A DNA stretch of 15,153 nucleotides from NCBI GenBank assembly GCA_011524615.1, contig WTJZ01000251.1, positions 1-15,153 on the forward strand. Reading direction: 5' to 3'. The position numbers were made by a program, and so were the translations under genes. This DNA is from Akkermansiaceae bacterium (GTDB taxonomy: Bacteria; Verrucomicrobiota; Verrucomicrobiia; Verrucomicrobiales; Akkermansiaceae). Positions 1 to 7,751 of the stretch are shown here, piece after piece (within the stretch, counting starts at the first letter, position 1; the number at the start of each line of letters is the position of its first letter). The notes under the pieces are model-generated. The model had not been told where the DNA came from. It searched no databases and saw only the letters and a program-made list of their open reading frames with translations.

Positions 1-1072
1 TCTTCACCGAGATCACACAGACGAGTCCTTCACGCACGTCATCTCCCGTCAGAGAAGCATCCTTTTCCTTGAGTAGCTTATTCTGCTTAGCGTACGTGTT
101 AATCGCACGTGTCAGGGCTCCACGGAAGCCAGAGAGGTGTGTTCCTCCGTCCGCATTCGGAATCGAGTTCGCGAAACAGAGGATGTTATCCTTGAAGCTG
201 TCATTGTACTGCATCACAACATCGGCGAAGACGTCGTCCTCAGTCATCTTACCATCATACTCGATCTCGATCTTACGCTTACCTTTAAGTATAATTGGTT
301 CTTGGTGAACGAGTGTCTTGTTCTCTCCTAGTTGACGGACAAATTCTGCGATCCCTTCGGCGTAGAAGAAGGTCTCATCCTTTTCCTGTCCAGGGCGCTC
401 ATCTACGAGCTTGATCGTCACCCCAGGGTTAAGGAAGGCAAGCTCTCTGAGGCGCTTCGCTAAACGGTCGAATTGGAAGACAATGGTATCTGTAAAGATC
501 GTTGCATCTGGGAAGAAGGTCACCTTGGTCCCCGTTACATTCGACGGAACTTCTCCGACGACCTCTAGCGGCTCAGTGGTCGCGCCACGCGCGAAGCCGA
601 TAACGTGTACCTTACCGTCACGCTTGACCTCACACTTAAACCAATCGGAGAGTGCATTCACACACTTAGCACCTACCCCGTGGAGACCACCAGAATACTT
701 ATAGGCTCCTTGACCGAACTTACCACCCGCGTGGAGATTCGTTAGAACCATCTCTACCGTTGGCTTATTATCGAACTTCGGGTGAGGTTCTACTGGGATA
801 CCACGCCCATCATCTGCCACAGAGATCGATCCATCCGCATGCATCACGATCGCAATCTCGTCACAATAGCCAGCTAAGTGCTCATCGATAGAGTTATCAA
901 GAACCTCAAACACACAGTGGTGGAGCCCGCGCTCATCAGGGTCACCAATGTACATTCCAGGACGCTTACGCACAGCTTCTAAGCCTTCCAGCTTATCAAT
1001 CTGAGCTGCACCATAGTCCTGGCTTTGGTCAACCGATGTGCCATCTAGATTTGGATCTTCTATTTCAGACAT
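1..1072 (-). CDS. gyrB: DNA gyrase subunit B, N-terminal part (truncated by window edge)
   Basis: This is the ATPase subunit of the type II topoisomerase that introduces negative supercoils. About 357 codons are visible, covering the GHKL ATPase domain and most of the transducer domain; the TOPRIM domain lies off the left edge. Visible motifs are the gyrase opening KRPGMYIGD (residues 36-44), the catalytic region FEVLDNSIDEHLAGYC (55-70, with Glu56 and Asn60), the ATP-binding DDGRGIP (87-93), the lid YKYSGGLHGVG (124-134), GTKVTFFPD, and ADGGTHLSGFR. The ATG at 1072 is the only possible start: an in-frame stop lies upstream and no earlier start codon exists. ParE is the alternative, but the N-terminal sequence reads as GyrB. 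The gene follows RNase D on the same strand after a 99-bp gap holding an intrinsic terminator. That terminator ends only 8 nt before the start codon, so the transcription arrangement is unclear. Confidence 0.96.
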   Translation of the reverse strand, partial: MSEIEDPNLDGTSVDQSQDYGAAQIDKLEGLEAVRKRPGMYIGDPDERGLHHCVFEVLDNSIDEHLAGYCDEIAIVMHADGSISVADDGRGIPVEPHPKFDNKPTVEMVLTNLHAGGKFGQGAYKYSGGLHGVGAKCVNALSDWFKCEVKRDGKVHVIGFARGATTEPLEVVGEVPSNVTGTKVTFFPDATIFTDTIVFQFDRLAKRLRELAFLNPGVTIKLVDERPGQEKDETFFYAEGIAEFVRQLGENKTLVHQEPIILKGKRKIEIEYDGKMTEDDVFADVVMQYNDSFKDNILCFANSIPNADGGTHLSGFRGALTRAINTYAKQNKLLKEKDASLTGDDVREGLVCVISVK

Positions 1073-1080
1073 AAAGAATG

Positions 1081-1110
1081 AAAAAAGCTTCTGAAATTAC
1101 CTCCAGAAGC
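1081..1110 (-). terminator. Intrinsic terminator between RNase D gene and gyrB
   Basis: Read on the minus strand, a perfect 7-bp stem (GCTTCTG / CAGAAGC) encloses ten bases. Three more pairs (two G-U, one A-U) would close a GUAA tetraloop of the GNRA type. The 3' arm is followed at once by six T residues. This is the layout of a Rho-independent terminator for the coaE-rho-RNase D transcript, whose last stop codon is at 1172. The T-run ends 8 nt before the gyrB ATG. The loop side contains GGAGGT, the clearest Shine-Dalgarno-like string seen near any start in the window, but it lies 26 nt from the ATG, too far for normal use. Confidence 0.8.
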
Positions 1111-1171
1111 ACAAGAAAGATCCTCCAAAATATGCAAAAAAATTGCGATTTCGGGGCGATTTTAGAATCAA

Positions 1172-2236
1172 TTAGAGCTCAAGTAGCTCTCTTTGCCATT
1201 TTAGCAAGCTCTGAACCTCATTTTCATCTTTGACAATCGCCTCTAACGTCTTACGAGACGCGATTAAAGAAGGCTCGATATTCAAGTCAGCACCAACCTT
1301 CGTACGCTTATCCAAGAGCGCATTCAGTGCTGCCTCATCGATCTTTACACGTGGCTTGCGCGGTTGCACCAGCTTCTCAGGCCACAGCTCTTCAGAGATC
1401 TCTTTGGCTGCCTCAATAGATGAGAGCAGAGCTTCCTTACGAGCTGCTTTCATCGACTTAGGAGGAGTAATGCTCCCCTCTTTATCGAGAGCCTTCGCCC
1501 AATCAACGAGCTTCTGATTATTCATGACCTTGAACGAAGGTCTATCCGCCTTCTGCGCTTGGTCATCACGCCATTCATAGAGCGCCTTGAGGTATCGGAG
1601 AGCACTCGGGCCAAGATGCCCAGAGCCATTCACACGCCAAGCATCACGATCAGAAGCACGCCCCTGATAACTCACATTCTGAGAGAGCGCATCACATGAT
1701 TCCTTAAACCACTCCATACGGCCCAACTTTTCTAACCTCATCAGAAGAATATCAGAAATCTGTGGAAGGTAACGGACATCATTTTCCGCATACTTGATCA
1801 TCTTCTCAGGTAGAGGACGCTTGGTCCAATCCGCTCGTTGCGAATCCTTAGGAAGGTTAATGCCGCAAATCTGGTTTACCAGTGATGCGTAACCAAACTT
1901 CTTAAACCCACAGAGGCGAGCAGCCACTTGAGTGTCATTCAGATGTGCCGGCTTGATACCGAGATATCGATCGAGGAGATAGAGATCATAGTCACTACCA
2001 TGTAGCCAGAGCTGCTGCTGAGCCATCACTTCCGCGAACTTCTTCTTCAGATCGAGATTAATCGCGTCTAGTAGGTAAAAGTTACCATTCAGACAGAGCT
2101 GAACCGTGCACAGAAGCTCATTATAGTGATGAAAGTTATCTGCCTCAAAGTCTAAGTAGAGAGCACGAGTCTTCTTCTTATCAAGGCACTTGTCGAGGAT
2201 CGCGTCAGCAGCCTCTTGGTTATCTATGAATTCCAT
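1172..2236 (-). CDS. rnd: Ribonuclease D-family 3'-5' exonuclease with HRDC domain
   Basis: The protein has 354 aa, close to the length of E. coli RNase D (about 375 aa). RNase D trims 3' ends of tRNA precursors and other structured RNAs in the cytoplasm. The DEDDy exonuclease signature is complete: Exo I as LDFEADNF (Asp29, Glu31), Exo II as HGSDYDLYLL (Asp84 likely), and Exo III as YAENDVRYL (Tyr149, Asp153). An HRDC nucleic-acid-binding domain follows at about residues 210-290, with the typical LYEWRDDQAQKADRPSF pattern (219-235), and then a basic helical tail. The start lies 4 bp after the rho stop codon, so the two are surely cotranscribed, with no good Shine-Dalgarno sequence between them. 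The partners rho and coaE make an RNA-processing and termination cluster. The exonuclease family is certain; the true substrate is inferred. Confidence 0.92.
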   Translation of the reverse strand: MEFIDNQEAADAILDKCLDKKKTRALYLDFEADNFHHYNELLCTVQLCLNGNFYLLDAINLDLKKKFAEVMAQQQLWLHGSDYDLYLLDRYLGIKPAHLNDTQVAARLCGFKKFGYASLVNQICGINLPKDSQRADWTKRPLPEKMIKYAENDVRYLPQISDILLMRLEKLGRMEWFKESCDALSQNVSYQGRASDRDAWRVNGSGHLGPSALRYLKALYEWRDDQAQKADRPSFKVMNNQKLVDWAKALDKEGSITPPKSMKAARKEALLSSIEAAKEISEELWPEKLVQPRKPRVKIDEAALNALLDKRTKVGADLNIEPSLIASRKTLEAIVKDENEVQSLLKWQRELLEL

Positions 2237-2240
2237 CTTA

Positions 2241-3554
2241 TTATACGAGACCGCGGATTAATAATTCAGCATTCGACCCTGTAAGGGCCACATTTTTGAT
2301 GAGCTTCTCGAGTGCTTCCCCTGCAGGAATCGAGGTCAATTGACGTCTGATCTGAACGATCTTACCGAATTCGTCAGCATGGTACAGTCGCTCATCGTTA
2401 CGCGTTCCACTCTCAAAGAGGTGTATCGCTGGGAACACTCTCATCTCGGCAAACTCGCGATCGAGCTTCACCTCCATGTTTCCAGTCCCCTTTAGCTCCT
2501 CAAAGACAATGTCATCCATTCGACTCTCTGTCTCAACAAGTGCTGTCGCAACAATCGTTAGACTCCCTCCCTCTTCTACATTCCTAGCAGTAGAGAAGAA
2601 CTTACGAGCACGTTGTAATGCGGCTGGCTTAAGTCCTCCAGACATCACAGCCCCGGCACCACCATTGTTGTTGTAGCCTCTAGCAAGACGGGTCAGACTG
2701 TCGAGAAGAAGAACCACGTCCTTTTTCTGCTCCACGAGGCGCTTAGCACGCTCGAGAACCATATCCGCCACTTGTGCATGTCGCTTAGCAGTCTCATCAA
2801 AGGTAGAAGCATAGACCACTGCACCCTCTGTGTTTTCTTCAAAGTCTGTCACCTCCTCAGGTCTCTCATCGAGCAGAAGAACCATCAACTCCGCATCCTT
2901 ATGATTCGCCTCGATCGCTTTTGCCAGACTCTTGAGCACCATCGTTTTTCCACCTCTAGGCGGGGCAACAATAAGCCCTCGCTGTCCCTTACCGATCGGA
3001 GCTACGATATCAATAATACGGCCCGTGGTTGACTCCTTCCCATGCTCCTCTAGGTGAAAGCGCTCATCTGGATACATCGAGGTAAGATACTCGAAGTCAC
3101 GCTCAACAGAGAATGATTCAGGCTCTACGCCTTCGATTGACAGGATACTATCAACGGTCAAAAACTTATCTCGCCCTTTAGGAGCTCTTAATTGGACCTT
3201 TAATAAATTACCATTATTAAGGCCGTACTGGCGCACTAATTGTGGAGCTAGGTAACAATCATCAGGAGATGTTCTAAAGCTCCGAGCAGGATCTCTCAAC
3301 ATAGAGAACTTCTCGCCCGCCCCTTCTAACATCCCTTCACACTCCAGGATGACACCATTCCTAGCATAGAACGTCGCAAGGTCAAAAACGATGTGCGCCT
3401 TTGATAGGTTTGAGGAAGTATGGATTCCAACTTCTTTCTGTAAACTACGGAGCTCTAAATGACTCAACTGTCTTAAGTCATTTACTAAAATCTTCTCTGG
3501 CAATTCGAGCTGAACTTCCTGTTCAGCTTGCTCATTTGTATTCTCTACACTCAT
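2241..3554 (-). CDS. rho: Transcription termination factor Rho
   Basis: Rho is the hexameric RNA-dependent ATPase/helicase that ends transcription at unstructured C-rich sites. At 437 aa it is near E. coli size (419 aa). In order it shows an acidic N-terminal tail (1-22), the Rho_N helical domain (about 23-76), the cold-shock-like primary RNA-binding domain (about 77-145), and the RecA-like motor (about 170-430). Motor motifs include Walker A APPRGGKT (197-204), LLLDERPEEVTD (226-237), Walker B with VLLLDSLTRLARGYN (281-295), the R-loop region LKPAALQRARKFF (308-320), and FEELKGTGNME (351-361). In the P-loop, Arg200 stands where E. coli has Lys181, and Gly201 where it has Ala182. The start codon lies inside the coaE reading frame, with a 23-bp overlap, which points to translational coupling with coaE. 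RNase D follows after 4 bp. Confidence 0.98.
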   Translation of the reverse strand: MSVENTNEQAEQEVQLELPEKILVNDLRQLSHLELRSLQKEVGIHTSSNLSKAHIVFDLATFYARNGVILECEGMLEGAGEKFSMLRDPARSFRTSPDDCYLAPQLVRQYGLNNGNLLKVQLRAPKGRDKFLTVDSILSIEGVEPESFSVERDFEYLTSMYPDERFHLEEHGKESTTGRIIDIVAPIGKGQRGLIVAPPRGGKTMVLKSLAKAIEANHKDAELMVLLLDERPEEVTDFEENTEGAVVYASTFDETAKRHAQVADMVLERAKRLVEQKKDVVLLLDSLTRLARGYNNNGGAGAVMSGGLKPAALQRARKFFSTARNVEEGGSLTIVATALVETESRMDDIVFEELKGTGNMEVKLDREFAEMRVFPAIHLFESGTRNDERLYHADEFGKIVQIRRQLTSIPAGEALEKLIKNVALTGSNAELLIRGLV

Positions 3555-4134
3555 TAAAAATGTGGTAAACCAAGCTGTCTATCTGTCTCTGAAGCATAGC
3601 AAGATCTCCATTATTCCAGATAACATGGTCAGCCTTATCTATTTTGGATGACAAAGCAACTTGTTTGTTAATCATTGCCTGTGCGGTCTCTCTGTCAAGA
3701 CCAGAACGACTCTGTAGACGCTCTAATTGTACGGTAGCTCCACAGGCTACTACTATCGTTTTATCAAATTCATAAGGAACCTGCTTTTCAAAGAGTAGAG
3801 GAATATCTGCCACCAAAACCTGCCCCTCACTCTTCTGACTCGTCAATTGCTCATATTCAGCGTGTACCTTAGGGTGAAAGATCGCCTCCAACTGCTCACG
3901 CACCCCATCTTGGGAGAGAAATAACTGCCTCAACACCGCACGGTCTACCTCCCCTTCAGCCCTCACGATCTGTTCGCCAAAAGCACTCATAAGTTCCTGC
4001 TTCACCTCATCCGTCCGATACAATTGATGTACGACAGCGTCCGCATCGAAGCCAACAACTCCCTCCAAGCTCAACAGATGCTTAAACACCGTAGACTTCC
4101 CCGTAGCGATATTACCAGTTAGACCTAATTGCAC
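3532..4134 (-). CDS. coaE: Dephospho-CoA kinase
   Basis: CoaE phosphorylates the 3'-hydroxyl of the ribose of dephospho-CoA with ATP, the last step of coenzyme A synthesis. At 200 aa it has the family's usual length. Visible motifs are the P-loop LTGNIATGKST (5-15; the common form is GGIGSGKS), DADAVVHQLY (30-39), HPKVHAEY (87-94), DIPLLFEK (110-117), and a lid-like region with RSGLDRETAQAMINKQ (143-158). The start is GTG at 4134. No other start codon fits, because the P-loop begins at residue 7, as the family requires. That GTG directly follows the T-run of the terminator that ends the pilus-like operon, so there is no spacer and no Shine-Dalgarno sequence. The 3' end overlaps rho by 23 bp. 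Confidence 0.95.
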   Translation of the reverse strand: MQLGLTGNIATGKSTVFKHLLSLEGVVGFDADAVVHQLYRTDEVKQELMSAFGEQIVRAEGEVDRAVLRQLFLSQDGVREQLEAIFHPKVHAEYEQLTSQKSEGQVLVADIPLLFEKQVPYEFDKTIVVACGATVQLERLQSRSGLDRETAQAMINKQVALSSKIDKADHVIWNNGDLAMLQRQIDSLVYHIFNECREYK

Positions 4135-4166
4135 AAAAAAAGCTGGCTCATCGAGCCAGCTTTTTC
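4135..4166 (-). terminator. Strong intrinsic terminator at the end of the pilus-like operon
   Basis: On the minus strand a perfect 9-bp GC-rich stem (AGCTGGCTC / GAGCCAGCT) with a three-base loop is flanked by an A-run on the 5' side and seven T residues on the 3' side, which can extend the stem with A-T pairs. It lies 26 bp after the secretin stop codon. The T-run touches the GTG start of coaE, so coaE must be expressed by read-through, or from a transcript that starts upstream of or inside the hairpin. Confidence 0.9.
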
Positions 4167-4192
4167 AAAGAAATACTTCTTCTAAATGCGTC

Positions 4193-6664
4193 TTACTGAA
4201 CACCAGGGAGAACACCTGCGCTAAGTAACTCGTCAAGACCATTGTCTGTTGAGTTAGCAGCACCGCGGATCGGCTTACCTGTAGCATCAACTACCTGAGC
4301 TGTTACGAAGAGCATAAGGTTACTCTTGATACGGCTCTCAGCCTTGCTCTGGAAGAGACGACCGATGAGTGGGATATCACCAACAATTGGGATTTTGTCC
4401 TCTACGTGTTGTACATCTTCTCTCATGAGACCACCCACTGCGATCGTATGACCGTCAAAGATGGTAAGAGCTGTTTGTACACGACGGGTAGAGAAGATCG
4501 GCATCTCGATACGGTTATCTGTGATCGTGATTTGTGTCGTCTCACCTGTATCAATGTCTGTAGCTGAACCTTGAATTGGAGAACCATAGTTAATGAATCC
4601 TTCGAACTCAACTACTTCTGGAGCGAACTGAAGGTTGATCACGTAATCGTTCGTGTCACCTGTCTGAGGTAAGATCTCAAGCGTTACACCGGTGTTACGT
4701 GTAGCGAATGCTGTTGGCGTCGCTGGTGTAACAGGGAAGATCCCTTGTGCCGCTACTTGGTCTGGTACTTCTGGTGGTTCGTATTCTTCTGGGTAGATGA
4801 ATTCACGAATTACTTCAATCTTAGCAGTTTCACCACTACGAGCGATGATACTTGGTGCAGACATCACATCGACGCCTTTCTTCTGACTAAGACCACGCAT
4901 GATCATCTCGATTGTAGTACCGTTGTAGATACCACCTACACTAAGAATACCTGGTGCAGCTGCGTCACTAGTACCACCTGATGAGATTCCGCTCTCGATG
5001 AGAGATGCAATGCTATCACTCGTGATCGCACCATCTCCTGAACGAAGACCACTTGAAACAATACGACCGACGTCTGTACCGGTGTAGAAATCACCTGTTG
5101 TATCTTGGCCGTTACCCACAGCACCACCACGAACATTGAGGTCTGTACCGCCAAGGCCAAGGTTCCAGTCGAAACCAAGCTCATCCATGTTTGTCTGAGA
5201 TACCTCAACAAATTTCGTAAGGATCTTGATCTGCTTAGGAGTACGAGTAGCAAGCTTCTCAACAATACCATCCACGAGGTCGAGATTGTTGATCGTGTTA
5301 CGTACAATAAGCGTAGATGTTGCAGGAAGGAAGCTAGCACTTGTTCCTTCTGTGAAGTTAACACCAGCTTCTTCAAGGAGCTGTTGTACTGGCTTATCTA
5401 CAAATGATGTACTCTCTTCTTCTACTGGCGCGAATGGATCAGAACTAGCAGAACTGCCACCTCCACCTGCACCACCAAGGTCAGCCTTGAAGGTAGGTGT
5501 TACACTCCAGCTACGTGAGATAATGTCTTGCCCACCTTCATCGTCCCCAAGAGGAAGAAGCGTAATTGCATACTCGCCTACACGGTATCTAAGACCAGCT
5601 TGTTCACAAACGAATTGGAGAAGTTGAATAAGAGGGATATTAGTAAGACGCAGCTCTGAAATCACAGCCTCGTTTGGATCAGTAGCGCCGAAACCTACTG
5701 ACATACCAGCATCAGCAGACTCTTTCTTCTTACCTCCACGGATGATAAAGTTGATTCCTTTCTTAGCTGGATCGATCTCTGTATTATCAAGCTCACGTGA
5801 TCGCATACGCATGAACTCTACCGCTTCTGAGAGTGGTGTATCTTCAAAGTCTACAGCAGGAATAATGATATTCTTAAGCTTGTTAGAAATGAGTACCTGC
5901 TTTGTCTGTTGACTATTAGATTGTTGGTTGATCTCATTTAGTGAGAGTACATCAGGAGCAACCTCTTGTTCCCAAGCCTTGTCAACCTGTGCAAGCATCG
6001 CCGCACGTCTTTCGTCGTACGCAGCGCGATAGTAATCTGATTTAACGTTAGAGATACGCTCTAACCAACGACGCGCAGCCTTGTTGTATGGGTCTACTTT
6101 AAGAATATTAGTAAACTCTACCTCTGCCTTATCGAAGTCACCAAGGTTGTAGTATCCTTCACCAAGGTGAAGAAGCTTAACAACCTTATCTACGTTCTGC
6201 GTGTGTTGGAACGTAAGAGCAGGATTCGTACGGTATGGATCTTCGATCTTCTCGAGAGCTTTTTTAGCGTCTTTGTTATCTTCATCAAGTTCGATAACGT
6301 TGTTAAGAAGGCCTTTCGCTTCGTCGAACTTACCGACTGATGCGTACTGTTGAGCGAGTGCTACTGATCCGTCTACGATGTGCTCATTGATTACATCTCT
6401 ACGCTCTTGCGCTACCGATCCGCTAGGGGTCTTGTCGAGTGCTGTGCGGAACTCCTGCACTGCAACTTCATAGTTACCTTTGGCATAAGCTTCTCTACCT
6501 GCAAAGAGGTGCTTCTCAGCCTCAAGGATGAGAGTCTCTCGACGAATACGCTCTCTTGCTGCCAAGTCACTGGCAACAACCGGCTCTAAGCATAAAGCTC
6601 CTAACGCGGAGACTTTAAGAAGAGTCTTTATGTTATTTGTGTTCATCATATAAACTAGACGCAT
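4193..6664 (-). CDS. Amuc_1098-family type IV pilus-like outer-membrane secretin with N-terminal TPR domain
   Basis: This protein is likely to form the outer-membrane channel of the pilus-like machine (PilQ/GspD superfamily). It has 823 aa. An N-terminal signal peptide (about 1-31, probable cleavage after VVA) leads into TPR-like helical repeats (about 45-135 and 160-205). An STN/N0-like periplasmic domain follows (about 265-370, opening IIIPAVDFEDTPLSEAVEFM), then a Gly/Ser-rich linker (396-408), a second periplasmic domain (about 425-480), and the secretin pore domain (about 480-790). The pore domain carries the secretin hallmark PIVGDIPLIGRLFQ (759-772), preceded by GHTIAVGGL (738-746). 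ATG codons at 6649 and 6646 are alternative starts; all give a plausible signal peptide and none has a Shine-Dalgarno sequence. It is the last gene of the five-gene block, 69 bp after its neighbour and 26 bp before a strong terminator. A type II secretion secretin is the alternative, but the gene context argues for the pilus-like family. Confidence 0.93.
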   Translation of the reverse strand: MRLVYMMNTNNIKTLLKVSALGALCLEPVVASDLAARERIRRETLILEAEKHLFAGREAYAKGNYEVAVQEFRTALDKTPSGSVAQERRDVINEHIVDGSVALAQQYASVGKFDEAKGLLNNVIELDEDNKDAKKALEKIEDPYRTNPALTFQHTQNVDKVVKLLHLGEGYYNLGDFDKAEVEFTNILKVDPYNKAARRWLERISNVKSDYYRAAYDERRAAMLAQVDKAWEQEVAPDVLSLNEINQQSNSQQTKQVLISNKLKNIIIPAVDFEDTPLSEAVEFMRMRSRELDNTEIDPAKKGINFIIRGGKKKESADAGMSVGFGATDPNEAVISELRLTNIPLIQLLQFVCEQAGLRYRVGEYAITLLPLGDDEGGQDIISRSWSVTPTFKADLGGAGGGGSSASSDPFAPVEEESTSFVDKPVQQLLEEAGVNFTEGTSASFLPATSTLIVRNTINNLDLVDGIVEKLATRTPKQIKILTKFVEVSQTNMDELGFDWNLGLGGTDLNVRGGAVGNGQDTTGDFYTGTDVGRIVSSGLRSGDGAITSDSIASLIESGISSGGTSDAAAPGILSVGGIYNGTTIEMIMRGLSQKKGVDVMSAPSIIARSGETAKIEVIREFIYPEEYEPPEVPDQVAAQGIFPVTPATPTAFATRNTGVTLEILPQTGDTNDYVINLQFAPEVVEFEGFINYGSPIQGSATDIDTGETTQITITDNRIEMPIFSTRRVQTALTIFDGHTIAVGGLMREDVQHVEDKIPIVGDIPLIGRLFQSKAESRIKSNLMLFVTAQVVDATGKPIRGAANSTDNGLDELLSAGVLPGVQ

Positions 6665-6733
6665 TGTTTGAATTATTAATGTGCTCTTATTTTAAATGGA
6701 ATGTGAAGTCTTTTTAGGATATTTTTTCTTAAC

Positions 6734-7732
6734 TTAGTTTAAGGAAATCTTAAAGTCCACTAATTCACCCCCACTCTTGCATTTAACGATCGCAAATTTA
6801 TCCTCTTCAACTTTCTCGAAGAAATATTGTCCATTCGCTGATACATCTCCTGAAGGAAGATCGAATCGATTATTCTCTTTCACCTCAAAGGTATTGCCCT
6901 TAGCAGCACCAGCATTGAGCTCAAATGCTACTGTGTAGTCCTTACCAATGTAGTCATTTTGCCTACCTCTAGGAATCTCAAAGGTCATCCCTTTCTTATT
7001 ATCCTTGATGATAGCGAACTTCTTCATCGCGGTCATACCACGCTTTTCGATCGAGCGTTCTTGTACTTCGACCAGGGTGAAACGACCAGCTGACTCTTCG
7101 AAGAGATCCGCTCCGCCACCGACGTAGTCCGACTTGTACTTCTTACCACTGAGATCCTGATAGCGAAATTGGTATTGGTTTTCACCAAGATCAGATGAGA
7201 AATAGATTTGCCACTGGAGAGCCTCGAACTCATCAACCTTGAGCTTCGCAATCAGGTTAGGAAAACTCTTATTATCTGCAGGGTTCGTTCCTTCTTCAAA
7301 CTCTTCTATATTTGAGAATCCATCTCCATCAAAGTCACGCAAAGGTGCATTTTTGAAGCTTGGGTCAATACCGTGTGTTAGCCAAAAGCTATTAGGGATG
7401 GGGGCATGAACTGGTTCGCCTGAATCCTTAAGTAGATCGATGAGATCAGAGTGACCTGGGATCTTAAAGAGTGGGACTGATGTCATGAGCCCTAGCTTTC
7501 TGTCTTTTAACTCACTCACTCCTACTTGTGGAGCATCAGTAAGGTTAGGAACTAACTCACCTAGGGTCGACTTCGTCTCTAGCTCTGCTAGATCACGATT
7601 CTTAGCAGGCTTAAGCTGGAAGCTCTTAGACATGGAGGTGATGCCTAGTACACCAAATGCGATAAGCGCAACTGCTGCCACGCATGCTACACCTAATACG
7701 GCCTTCTCGTCTGAGGATTTTTTGTTACTCAT
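6734..7732 (-). CDS. Amuc_1099-family pilus-like system protein, single-pass, with calcium-loop motif
   Basis: The protein has 332 aa. After a short charged N-terminus there is one membrane segment (about 10-30), so the bulk is probably periplasmic. A low-complexity linker follows, and then a sequence typical of calcium-binding thrombospondin type 3-like or EF-hand-like loops: DFDGDGFSNIEEFEEGTNP (133-151), with Asp133, Asp135, Asp137 and Glu143/144 as likely ligands. The C-terminal half is beta-rich and appears duplicated: KKFAIIKDNKKGMTFEI (237-253) resembles DKFAIVKCKSGGELVDFKI (311-329), each preceded by a similar aromatic beta strand. The gene sits between the PilO-like gene (19-bp gap) and the secretin, the place of pilP in classical pil operons. 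No lipobox is visible, so it is not a PilP-type lipoprotein. Its role as a link between inner-membrane complex and secretin is inferred from position. Confidence 0.82.
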   Translation of the reverse strand: MSNKKSSDEKAVLGVACVAAVALIAFGVLGITSMSKSFQLKPAKNRDLAELETKSTLGELVPNLTDAPQVGVSELKDRKLGLMTSVPLFKIPGHSDLIDLLKDSGEPVHAPIPNSFWLTHGIDPSFKNAPLRDFDGDGFSNIEEFEEGTNPADNKSFPNLIAKLKVDEFEALQWQIYFSSDLGENQYQFRYQDLSGKKYKSDYVGGGADLFEESAGRFTLVEVQERSIEKRGMTAMKKFAIIKDNKKGMTFEIPRGRQNDYIGKDYTVAFELNAGAAKGNTFEVKENNRFDLPSGDVSANGQYFFEKVEEDKFAIVKCKSGGELVDFKISLN

Positions 7733-7751
7733 TTTAGTAAAGTCAGGTTAA

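Noticed and set aside
1..1072. ParE (topoisomerase IV) instead of GyrB
   Set aside because: The N-terminal ATPase motifs and length before KRPGMYIGD read as GyrB. The TOPRIM and C-terminal part that would settle it lies outside the window, but nothing favours ParE.
4936..5376. 146-codon open frame on the minus strand inside the secretin gene
   Set aside because: It is in another frame of a clearly coding region. The translation is Leu/Ser/Val-rich with no domain pattern, so it is a shadow.
4193..6664. Type II secretion GspD
   Set aside because: The neighbours are PilM, PilN and PilO-like genes with no gspC/E/F/G, so the pilus-like family fits better.
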